Of a stretch of 33,422 nt of DNA, positions 24,101-30,341 are shown piece by piece; the stretch's first letter is position 1, and each line of letters opens with the position of its first letter. Origin of the DNA: Klebsiella pneumoniae. Lineage in GTDB: Bacteria > Myxococcota_A > UBA9042. A program made the translations under genes and the position numbers. The DNA is taken from the NCBI GenBank assembly GCA_945889325.1, contig CAMDBH010000038.1, forward strand, positions 1 to 33,422, read 5' to 3'. The notes below the pieces were generated by a model. It had not been told where the DNA came from. It saw nothing but the letters and a program-made list of their open reading frames with translations, and made no database searches.

Positions 24101-26077
24101 CACGCGGCCAAGCTGGGTCAGGGCCCGCAGTTGCAAGGCGAGCATCGATCCTGCGAGCGGCTGGCTGAACTTGTCTAGGAGATCCAGCGCGCGTTCGGCG
24201 TCCCCCTCGCGCAAAAGTTCGTCCAGCGCAGGGGCCGACTCCGCGTCGGCTTGTAGGTCCTCGTTGAGCAAATGCGCTGCAAATGCCCGCCACTCCGTGG
24301 CCAAAAACCGATCGGATGTCGTGTCTGCCAACGCTCTGGCCGTTTGCGCCAGCAACGGTCTGGGCAACTCCGCCATTAGCCTTTTGCGCAGTGTGTCACT
24401 ATTCGGCACCCAATGACCGTCGATAACGGTGCGCAGCCATTGGCGAATATCGGCGTCTGCCCCGAGCACGCTGCGCGTGCGGCCGGCGATCGCGGCTTGC
24501 GCGAGCGCTGCGTGCCAGCGCGCATTGGGCAACTGCAGGCTCTGGCGCTGTGCGGCGATCTGCGCGCACAGATCCGCGGAAATTTCATCGGTCCACTCCA
24601 CGCGATCTGGCAGAACAAGCAGCGCGTTGCGGCGCAAAAGGGCCGCAGCCAGCGGCAAGATTTCAGCGCGAACGGCACCCGTCGCTGCGGCGATGCGCTT
24701 GCCGATGTCGGCGTCCCAGCGGCGGCCGTGGGCAACGCGGCGCAAACCTTCAAGCACCTCGATCGCTTGAACTTGCGGCAGGTTCCAGACCACGCCGTTG
24801 GCGCTCGGCGGTTGTTCGGCCGCTGCGACAACCGAGGCGCAGGGCAACTCCACCTCGACGACTGCGCGTTGCGCCGCTAGGGGCAGCATCGCAAAGTCAT
24901 CGACGAGCAAACAACCTTGTGGTGTCAAGGCTTGGCCTACCTGCAAAAGAAAATCGGCCCAGCGGGCAACCGCCGCGCCGCGGGCATCACCCAGCGCCGC
25001 CAGCGGCGGTGCCGCGAACGCCGCCCAAGCGACGTCTGGCCAAAGCCGACTCGCTTCGCTCACAAATGCTTGTGGATCCGTCCCTTGCAGCAAAATCGTT
25101 GGCTGGTCTAACCGCGCGCCGCGCGCGGCCAGTGCGACAAGCGCGCCCGTGCGGCCACTGCCGTGCGGACCGACGAGCCAAACTCGCCTTTCCGCTGCTG
25201 GCCAATCGCCGGTGCCCGACCAGTTTTGCCAACGCCAACGGCGGGCCGCTAGTTGGTCAAATTCGTCGGCCAAAATCGCCGTATCGGCACCAAGTGTGCC
25301 GCAGAGCTGCTGCCAAGAACGCAGCGCCAACTCCGCATCGGTTGGGCGATTCTTGCGCGACGGCGCTAGCCAAGTCGCCAGCAATTGCAGCAAGGGCCGC
25401 TTGGCCTGATCCAGCCAATCTGGTAAGGACGGCTGTTGACTTTCATGAGGCAAAACAGCGGGATAATTCTCGTACGGCGGCGGCAGACCCAGGGCCAACC
25501 AGATCGCCATCGCGAGCGAAAACAGATCGTCGCGCACATCACCCGCACCCGCCCGCAGGCGATCGGGCGCGGCGCAGGCTGGTTGGCCAGGCCCGCGCAC
25601 GGGCGCCGCGACGGCTTGGGCAAGTCCCAGATCGAGCAGGGAAACTTCGACTTTGTCACCGCGCAGGTCGACCAAAATATTGCCGGGATGCAGATCGCCG
25701 TGCAACAAACCGGCGGCGTGCAAGGCTGCCAGACCGTGCAGCAATTGCCTAACAATTTCCTCAATTTGCTGTAGATTCGCGGTTGGCAGAACGTCAGACA
25801 ACGGTTGGCCTGGGCGCATGGCCATCAGAAGCCCCGCACGCTCGTTCGCCGTGGCGGGCAGCCAAGCCAAGGGCTCGGGGAGCAGCGGACTGGCCACATC
25901 GTGCAGCGCAAGCCACTCAACATACAACGCTTGTTCTTGTTCCTGTTGGGCAAGTTTTAACACCGCCTGCTGGGTCGGATCGCCCGCGGCATGCACCAAC
26001 CACACTTCGCCGCCGCCGCCCTGGCCAAGAACTTGCTTTTTCTGCCAAATCCGTGTTACTGGCCGTGAACTTTGCAT
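21137..26077 (-). CDS. Kinase-like/P-loop/TPR/GAF/sigma-54 activator fusion protein
   Basis: This is a 1646-residue one-protein signalling pathway. Domains in order: a kinase-like domain (about 8-255) with Gly loop GQGGGGEVW, Lys41, HGDLHPGN at 126-133 and DLG at 149-151; a P-loop domain (about 270-530) whose Walker A reads GPHGSGRTG at 303-311, with Arg in place of the usual Lys, and a Walker-B-like LLVDDF; a long helical TPR-type region (about 560-1080); GAF (about 1127-1280); a coiled coil (about 1285-1330, rich in QLNEQLQQQL); a sigma-54 AAA+ domain with GESGTGKE, GAFTGA at 1413-1418 and GGTLLLDEIGEM; and a Fis-type helix-turn-helix at the end (NKRKAAESLGIDRSTIYNRLR). The ATG at 26077 (GGAG seven bases upstream) is preferred to the GTG at 26107. 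It is expected to activate sigma-54 promoters, the nearest at 26241. Confidence 0.92.
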   Translation of the reverse strand: MQSSRPVTRIWQKKQVLGQGGGGEVWLVHAAGDPTQQAVLKLAQQEQEQALYVEWLALHDVASPLLPEPLAWLPATANERAGLLMAMRPGQPLSDVLPTANLQQIEEIVRQLLHGLAALHAAGLLHGDLHPGNILVDLRGDKVEVSLLDLGLAQAVAAPVRGPGQPACAAPDRLRAGAGDVRDDLFSLAMAIWLALGLPPPYENYPAVLPHESQQPSLPDWLDQAKRPLLQLLATWLAPSRKNRPTDAELALRSWQQLCGTLGADTAILADEFDQLAARRWRWQNWSGTGDWPAAERRVWLVGPHGSGRTGALVALAARGARLDQPTILLQGTDPQAFVSEASRLWPDVAWAAFAAPPLAALGDARGAAVARWADFLLQVGQALTPQGCLLVDDFAMLPLAAQRAVVEVELPCASVVAAAEQPPSANGVVWNLPQVQAIEVLEGLRRVAHGRRWDADIGKRIAAATGAVRAEILPLAAALLRRNALLVLPDRVEWTDEISADLCAQIAAQRQSLQLPNARWHAALAQAAIAGRTRSVLGADADIRQWLRTVIDGHWVPNSDTLRKRLMAELPRPLLAQTARALADTTSDRFLATEWRAFAAHLLNEDLQADAESAPALDELLREGDAERALDLLDKFSQPLAGSMLALQLRALTQLGRVSLAEQRLAAADAATREIPQVLLAASELAFHRGDYPQCREVAQRAIDSGDRVCSLQARLWQAFAATWQGDRAAARVLIGDGQRLAAGQNAPEQAAFAYLAALADYYEGRLDAAQTAAENLYAAHRGALQAAAAGALGLIAHRRGQLPVARQWYDQSRALAEKSGDRSRALNMVMNAAVLDHEIGDLGRALQGYDWVVAAAQRLDNAGALSRALNNRANLLALLGLDDPARLDLNAALAALDSAQNGYLLGNVHCIFAELDRRVANFVSADAHLQIAQQALGQAGAKNELLEIRLEHALTHLDRDQFVEATAVANDVLTAAQKLPSDELQARAILVQWQIARRQNADAPPAWLQHWQLQLKTALALAPRTKPLLCAQLTTENAVLLARQGQLGAAQDLARQQQISLDQIAATLPTERRLAFVHAAVHAAMRAKLDLLAHLGQGQALPEVPTHAAGALQAVLTINRRLGGEYDLAQLLEIVMDSAVILTGAERGFLLLDPEDESDLQRRTANLRVAVARNLDRENLRKAAHKLSHSIALRVFQSGERVLATDAQNDDRFAAQASVHTASLRSILCVPLSCQGRTIGVVYVDNRFTSGAFSAQHALVLEALADQAAIAIQTARVIANQRKTAEQLVRSQSEIAQLNEQLQQQLDATANELQDAKRDLTVQRLEQQRRGDFGQIKGESPLLHRLFALMERVRDHDFPVVIHGESGTGKELVARAIHFTGRRKAGPFVAINCGALPSNLLESELFGHVRGAFTGALAERRGLFETANGGTLLLDEIGEMPPEMQVRLLRVLQLGEIQRVGDSIVRKVDVRVVAATHRDLQGMVTQGLFREDLLYRLRVVDLEVPPLRQRPEDLPPLIEHFLTENRKIGLGKVDRVSPAALRKLRQFGWPGNVRQLETVLKSACLFAQGSVLEPIDFEQILRERAGGMPQQSASAGAQSWWDTATFAEIETRLLQARVTSFGGNKRKAAESLGIDRSTIYNRLR

Positions 26078-26131
26078 GATCGATCTCCGCGTTCGGCGCG
26101 AAGGCACCGTACCGCGCAGGATGGCGCACTA

Positions 26132-26168
26132 TGTGGAAAGATTCAACAGCGTGTGGAAAATTTCCACA
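26132..26168. promoter_or_regulatory. Probable activator binding sites (UAS)
   Basis: TGTGGAAA-A-TTTCCACA (26152-26168) is a near-perfect 17-bp palindrome. A further TGTGGAAA half-site lies at 26132-26139. Measured from the start site implied by the sigma-54 promoter (about 26267), the palindrome sits near -115 to -99, a typical distance for an enhancer-binding activator. It is also 75 bp upstream of the activator's own start codon, so autoregulation is possible. The boxes loosely resemble DnaA boxes, but two bases differ in each. Confidence 0.55.
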
Positions 26169-26240
26169 AATTTGCTTGAAACCGCGGGTGACTGTCCAAC
26201 AATAGCACCTATTTTCAGTAGTTTATATTTTCGCAAGCGT

Positions 26241-26256
26241 TGGCACGCGATGTGCA
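26241..26256 (+). promoter_or_regulatory. Sigma-54 (-24/-12) promoter
   Basis: TGGCACG-CGAT-GTGCA (26241-26256), preceded by a T, fits the sigma-54 consensus TTGGCACG-N4-TTGCA with one mismatch. The invariant GG (26242-26243) and GC (26254-26255) are exactly 10 bp apart. It points rightward to the lipoprotein gene at 26351 and lies beside the divergent gene for a sigma-54 activator. Confidence 0.75.
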
Positions 26257-26277
26257 TAACAACAAGATGAGTTTGGA

Positions 26278-26320
26278 GTGACCTGTGCCGATCGGGTGCG
26301 CCTCGGTCGGCACAGGTCAC
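26278..26320. promoter_or_regulatory. 14-bp perfect inverted repeat in the predicted leader
   Basis: GTGACCTGTGCCGA (26278-26291) pairs perfectly with TCGGCACAGGTCAC (26307-26320) around a 15-nt loop. It starts about 11 bases after the predicted transcription start and ends 30 bases before the ATG at 26351. It could be an RNA hairpin that controls translation or stability, or a binding site for another regulator. Confidence 0.65.
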
Positions 26321-26350
26321 GATTTCACCGGTGGGGAGAGCAGGATCGCA

Positions 26351-26737
26351 ATGGCATTGCCTCGGAACAATTGGCGATTAGCGAGCCGCAATCTGGTGTT
26401 GTGGCTGTGCTCGTTGTTGCTCGCCAACGCCTGCCTTGTCAATCCGGTGCCCACGCCCAGTTCAGCCGGCGGATCGACGGCGAGCGACGAATTTGCCGAT
26501 GCTGCGAAAAACGATGTGTATTCGCCACCCAAGAACAGCGACGCCGCCGCGTTGACCGACACCGGCGAGCGCTACGGCGGAAGCGCCGATGCGACCGCTG
26601 CCGACGTTTCCGCCGCTGCCGACACAGGAACCGCTGACGACGCAGGTCCGGATGCTGCCGATCTCAGCAGCGGCAACACCAGTGACACCTCAGACGCCGC
26701 TGACTTGCCGCCCGATGCAACCGTTCAGACCGACTGA
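26351..26737 (+). CDS. Tiny Asp/Ala/Ser/Thr-rich lipoprotein, predicted sigma-54 target
   Basis: This 128-residue protein begins at ATG 26351, with AGGA five bases upstream and a basic start (RNNWRLASR) leading to a hydrophobic core. The alternative at 26285 would start inside the leader hairpin and hide the signal peptide. The leader ends LLLANAC, an acceptable though imperfect lipobox. After the Cys there is no recognisable globular domain. About 100 residues are Asp, Ala, Ser, Thr and Gly, so the mature product would be an acidic, flexible chain anchored to a membrane. It lies behind the sigma-54 promoter at 26241. Its stop codon overlaps the 3' end of convergent cinA by 13 bp. The function is unknown. 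Confidence 0.65.
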   Translation: MALPRNNWRLASRNLVLWLCSLLLANACLVNPVPTPSSAGGSTASDEFADAAKNDVYSPPKNSDAAALTDTGERYGGSADATAADVSAAADTGTADDAGPDAADLSSGNTSDTSDAADLPPDATVQTD

Positions 26738-27966
26738 CCTTGGGCGTCGGCCCAGCGGCGCAATTTGGCAAAAACCGTATGCGCCACCAAGACTTTCCAG
26801 CGTGACCGCGGCAGGCCGGCAAAATGATAGCATTTTGCCTCGACGCCGCTGGCCGTTGCCATGGCAATCCACACCGTACCCACAGGTTTTCCAGCAGTTG
26901 CCCCCGACGGACCGGCAATGCCGGTCGTTGCCACGGCGATGGTCGCGCCTGAGCGTTGGCGGGTGCCTTGGGCCATCGCGCACGCGACCGCTTCACTGAC
27001 CGCGCCGTCGCTGGCGATCAGCGCCTGATCAACGCCCAAAAATGCGCTTTTAAATTCATTGGCATAGGCAACAACGCCGCCGAAAAGCGTCGCACTCGCG
27101 CCTGGCACTTCCGTCAAAAAATGCGCGATCAAGCCACCGGTGCAGGATTCGGCCAGCGCCAGCGTCGCACCGCCTTTTTGAAGCGCGCGCAGGGTTGACG
27201 CCGCGTGGCTGTCGTCATCGCCTTCGCCATAGATCCGCCACGTAAACGCCTTTCGCACCTCCGCCAGCAAAAGGTCGTAAGCCGCCGGATCGCTTTTTTC
27301 TGCGAGTTTGAGGCGAATATCGGGAAATTTCGGCAGCGATCGCATGGCCACATCGGGGTAATGCGGCAGTTTTGTCAGGATGCCCTGCATATCGCTCTCA
27401 GGCACGCCAAATAAGCGCAACGTGATCTCTCGGCGCACGACGGTTTGGATTTGCGCTTGCTGCAAAAGGCGATCGAGGTGAGATGACAGCATGCCAGAAA
27501 ATTCAGACGGAACGCCGGGAAAACAAGTGATCAAAGAGCCGCTTGCGGCCAAAGCAAAGCCGGGCGCGGAGCCGAAATCATTGGCCAATACTTCGGCACC
27601 GGCGGGGAAATCGGCCTGACGTTCGTTGCTGGGATCCATGCTGCGGCCCAACGACGCATAGCGTTTTTTGAGCGCGTCCAGGGTGTCTTGGCGGCGAATG
27701 ACCGCTAAATCAAGGGCTTGGGCGACAGCTTGGCGGGTGAAATCGTCGTCGGTCGGCCCCAAACCGCCGCTGACAATGACCAAAGTAGGCTGCCGCAGCA
27801 GGTCCGTCAGGTGCTGGGCGATAGCCGCGAAATCGTCCGGCAAAATACTAACTTGTGACAGTCGCACCGCACGCTGTTGCAGCTTTTCGCTGAGCACCGC
27901 CGCATTGCCTTCGCGCGACTCGTTGCGCAACAGTTCATCGCCAATGGCTAAAAATGAAATTCGCAT
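26725..27966 (-). CDS. cinA: CinA-family protein (MoCF domain + nicotinamide-nucleotide amidase domain)
   Basis: This is a 413-residue CinA protein with both usual domains. The N-terminal MoaB/MogA-like part (about 1-250) has FLAIGDELLRNESREGNA and SGGLGPTDDD at 66-75; in some relatives it hydrolyses ADP-ribose. The C-terminal PncC part has LALAESCTGGLIAHFL, GGVVAYAN, GAVSEAVA and TTGIAGPSGATAGKPVGTVW, the active-site blocks of the amidase that converts nicotinamide mononucleotide to nicotinate mononucleotide in NAD recycling. ATG 27966 starts directly at the first strand with GAAGG upstream; the extra 28 residues of the longer reading are not part of the family. It is divergent from the lipoprotein gene at 28074 and convergent with the one ending at 26737. 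Confidence 0.93.
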   Translation of the reverse strand: MRISFLAIGDELLRNESREGNAAVLSEKLQQRAVRLSQVSILPDDFAAIAQHLTDLLRQPTLVIVSGGLGPTDDDFTRQAVAQALDLAVIRRQDTLDALKKRYASLGRSMDPSNERQADFPAGAEVLANDFGSAPGFALAASGSLITCFPGVPSEFSGMLSSHLDRLLQQAQIQTVVRREITLRLFGVPESDMQGILTKLPHYPDVAMRSLPKFPDIRLKLAEKSDPAAYDLLLAEVRKAFTWRIYGEGDDDSHAASTLRALQKGGATLALAESCTGGLIAHFLTEVPGASATLFGGVVAYANEFKSAFLGVDQALIASDGAVSEAVACAMAQGTRQRSGATIAVATTGIAGPSGATAGKPVGTVWIAMATASGVEAKCYHFAGLPRSRWKVLVAHTVFAKLRRWADAQGQSV

Positions 27967-28042
27967 GACAACCTTCACCACGCCGCGGTGATGTTTGGAG
28001 AATTTGCAAACGCGGCGGAACATCCTATCGTGTGAACCGCGG

Positions 28043-28058
28043 GCCAGCAAATGCTGGC
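28043..28058. promoter_or_regulatory. Small hairpin just upstream of a ribosome site
   Basis: GCCAGC (28043-28048), the loop AAAT, then GCTGGC (28053-28058). It lies four bases before the AAGGAGA ribosome site of the lipoprotein at 28074. It might stabilise the leader or modulate translation. Confidence 0.45.
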
Positions 28059-28073
28059 GCTAAGGAGACGCTG

Positions 28074-29168
28074 ATGCTTAGAATCGTTAAAGGATATGCC
28101 AACATTTCACTGGTCATGCTGGCCTGCTTGGTTGCGGCTTGCGGCACAACGGTGGCCAACGGCGGCGGGTCGAGCGACGCGGCAGCAGATGCTGCCAAAG
28201 CGGATGGCGCTGAAACCAATGGACAAGACGGCAATTCTTCTGGCGATTCCGCCGGAGGAAATGACATGGAGGATGCGGCTGGGACGCCCGATGCAGCGGA
28301 TGGCGGCACACAAGATGGCAAAATTGCAGCCGATAGCCTCAACAACGATGGCGGTACAACCCCTGATGCCGCGCCGAGCGATGACGCGGCGGTCGATGTA
28401 TCCAAGTCCGAGGTTAGCGATGTATTTCAGACAGATGGGTCAAAGGGCGACGGCGATGCTGGCGTGGCGGATGCAGTTGCGGCAGACGCGGTGATCGTCA
28501 ACGATGGCGCGGGGGAGAAAGACGTTATCGTCCAAGATATCAGCGCCAAAGACAGCGCCGATGCGGCCGCTGTCGATGTGCCGGGCAATGGCTGCTGCAC
28601 AAGCGACAAACAGTGCGCGGCCGATCAAAAGTGCGTCGTCGGCAAAGACTGTGTCAAAGGCGCGCTGGACCCCGGCACCTGCTGGAACGATGCCGACTGC
28701 GACGGCAAAGCCTGCACAGGTGCGTTCGTATGCCCCTGCAATGCCGATTGTTTTGCGGCCAACAAGCCGGGAACCTGCCCAGCCGACATCCCCAAAGGTT
28801 GCTGCGGCGCGGACATCGATTGCCTAGCGGGTCAAGAATGTGTCGTGTCGCAAAAGAGCTGCAAAGTTATAAAAGAACTGATGGCCGGCCAGTGCTGGAC
28901 CGACAACGACTGCGTCGGCAGCGTCTGCAATAACCCCAATGTTTGCCCATGTATGGCCATGTGCCTGCTGGCGGACAAGCCCGGCACCTGCGGCGGCAAC
29001 AAAGCTTGCAAGCAGTTGAACCCGGCTGCCTACGGCGCCTGCAAGAAATTGCTCGGTTTTGTATTTGACGGCAAAAGCTGCGTGTCAGCCGGTGGTTGCG
29101 ACTGCGCCCCGGATTGCGCCAGCTTTTTTCCGACCCAAGTCGAGTGCGAAAAGGCGTGCGGTATCTGA
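28074..29168 (+). CDS. Cys-rich lipoprotein with duplicated module and Kunitz-like end
   Basis: This 364-residue lipoprotein starts at ATG 28074 behind AAGGAGA. The signal peptide ends LVAAC (lipidated Cys23). Residues about 24-180 are an acidic linker of Asp, Ala, Gly and Ser. Two homologous Cys-rich modules of about 63 residues follow. Both start CC-x-D-x-QC/DC-A-x-Q-x-CV, continue C-W-N/T-D-x-DC and close CPC-x2-xC-x-A-x-KPGTC. The last 50 residues (C-K-Q...YGAC...GFVFDGKSC...GGC...FFPTQVECEKAC) have the Cys spacing and aromatic/Gly pattern of a Kunitz-type protease inhibitor, with a CDCAPDC insertion. The inhibitor role is an inference. It is divergent from cinA and is followed 149 bp later by the peptidoglycan-active enzyme. 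Confidence 0.8.
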   Translation: MLRIVKGYANISLVMLACLVAACGTTVANGGGSSDAAADAAKADGAETNGQDGNSSGDSAGGNDMEDAAGTPDAADGGTQDGKIAADSLNNDGGTTPDAAPSDDAAVDVSKSEVSDVFQTDGSKGDGDAGVADAVAADAVIVNDGAGEKDVIVQDISAKDSADAAAVDVPGNGCCTSDKQCAADQKCVVGKDCVKGALDPGTCWNDADCDGKACTGAFVCPCNADCFAANKPGTCPADIPKGCCGADIDCLAGQECVVSQKSCKVIKELMAGQCWTDNDCVGSVCNNPNVCPCMAMCLLADKPGTCGGNKACKQLNPAAYGACKKLLGFVFDGKSCVSAGGCDCAPDCASFFPTQVECEKACGI

Positions 29169-29317
29169 TTTGGGGTCTGCGTGCCTCACTTTGAAGCGCA
29201 GTCAGCAAATGAAGTTGACCCCGACCGCTTGTTCGCGGCATCTTCAGGGGCGCGGCCCTCCATGCTGGCGGCGACCTCGACCTCACGCGATTGAACAAAT
29301 TTTGACACGGAGCAGTT

Positions 29318-30295
29318 ATGGCACACGCAGCAGCAAAACCTGGACCCGAACAGGCAAAGAAAGCGGCCCCCGCACACGCGCCAGCAGCAGCTGGGGGCGA
29401 GGCAAAAGCGGCCGCACCAGCGGCTCCAGGCGCCAAAGGCCAAGCAAAACATGCAGCCAAACCGGCGGCGCATGTGCACATGCCCGATACCGTATCACTC
29501 GGCAGCAGTTCACCTGAAGTGCGAATTTTGCAGCTATCTTTGCAAAAACAGGGTCTTAACGTCGGTCCGGTCGACGGCATTTTTGGTCCGCTGACGCAAA
29601 AGGCCCTCATCCAATTTCAAGGCAGCCACGGCTTGGACGCAGACGGCATTGCTGGGCCAAAGACTTGGGCCGCACTGCGCGGCGGCGCGGGCGGGCAGCA
29701 ACCCGTTGCCCACGCCCCAACGCCCGGTGGCGGCGCTCACGGTGGCGGTTCGAAGAACGGCGGCGTGCATGAAGGCGGCAAGCCGCAAAACCACGCTGGC
29801 GGCACAAAACCGAGCAACAAGGGGCCGACGGACGCCAAAGGCGCGGCGAAAGATGCCAAGTTGCGCGAAGAAATCCTGAAAATCGCCGGTTCTCAAGTCG
29901 GCACCAAGGAAAGCGGCACCAACCGCGGCGACGCGCTCAAGTATGCCAATTCGTTCGGCCGCGGCCCTGAAGCGTGGTGCGCAGACTTTGTGTCGTGGGT
30001 CTATTCGCAGGCGGGCAAGAAGACCAATAGCCCGTACTGCCCGACATTTGTTGCGCAATTGAAAAAGCAGGGCAAGTGGAAGGGCAAAAAGAATCCGCAG
30101 CCCGGCGACTTGGTGTTTTTTGACTGGGACGGCGATGGCTCACCGGATCACGTCGGCATTGTGCAAAAAGCCAACGGTGACGGCAGTATTGAGACCATTG
30201 AAGGCAACACGCACAAGCCCGGCAGTTCGACGCAGGAAGGCGTGTACGAGAAACACCGCGAAAAAGATACGGTTCTTGGGTACGGTGCTGTTTAG
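29318..30295 (+). CDS. Peptidoglycan-binding/CHAP-domain cell-wall enzyme without signal peptide
   Basis: This 325-residue protein starts at ATG 29318 (CGGAG five bases upstream). Residues 1-55 are Ala/Lys/Pro/His-rich and disordered, with no hydrophobic signal. PG_binding_1 domain at about 58-122: VRILQLSLQKQGLNVGPVDG...LTQKALIQFQ...GLDADGIAGPKTWAAL. Then a Gly/His/Lys linker to about 180, and a CHAP-like papain-fold domain at 183-325. Catalytic Cys221 is in EAWCADFVSWVY, the His at 278 in GDLVFFDWDGDGSPDHVGIV, and Asn297 in IEGNT. Such enzymes cut peptidoglycan stem peptides or amide bonds. A cytoplasmic start without leader is unusual: a phage-type lysin, cargo of a contractile injection system, or release by lysis are possibilities. 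No phage genes surround it. Confidence 0.85.
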   Translation: MAHAAAKPGPEQAKKAAPAHAPAAAGGEAKAAAPAAPGAKGQAKHAAKPAAHVHMPDTVSLGSSSPEVRILQLSLQKQGLNVGPVDGIFGPLTQKALIQFQGSHGLDADGIAGPKTWAALRGGAGGQQPVAHAPTPGGGAHGGGSKNGGVHEGGKPQNHAGGTKPSNKGPTDAKGAAKDAKLREEILKIAGSQVGTKESGTNRGDALKYANSFGRGPEAWCADFVSWVYSQAGKKTNSPYCPTFVAQLKKQGKWKGKKNPQPGDLVFFDWDGDGSPDHVGIVQKANGDGSIETIEGNTHKPGSSTQEGVYEKHREKDTVLGYGAV

Positions 30296-30341
30296 GCTGT
30301 CCGCGGAAGAATCAGCTAGAGAATCAACGGCGCCGCGGCGA

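Noticed and set aside
24550-25752. 400-residue open frame on the plus strand inside the activator gene
   Set aside because: Arg/Pro/Ala-rich translation without any recognisable motif, fully antisense to well-conserved kinase and P-loop coding sequence.
26132-26168. DnaA boxes or a replication origin
   Set aside because: TGTGGAAA differs from the DnaA box (TGTGGATAA) at two places, and no AT-rich unwinding region, dnaA or dnaN is present; activator sites fit better.
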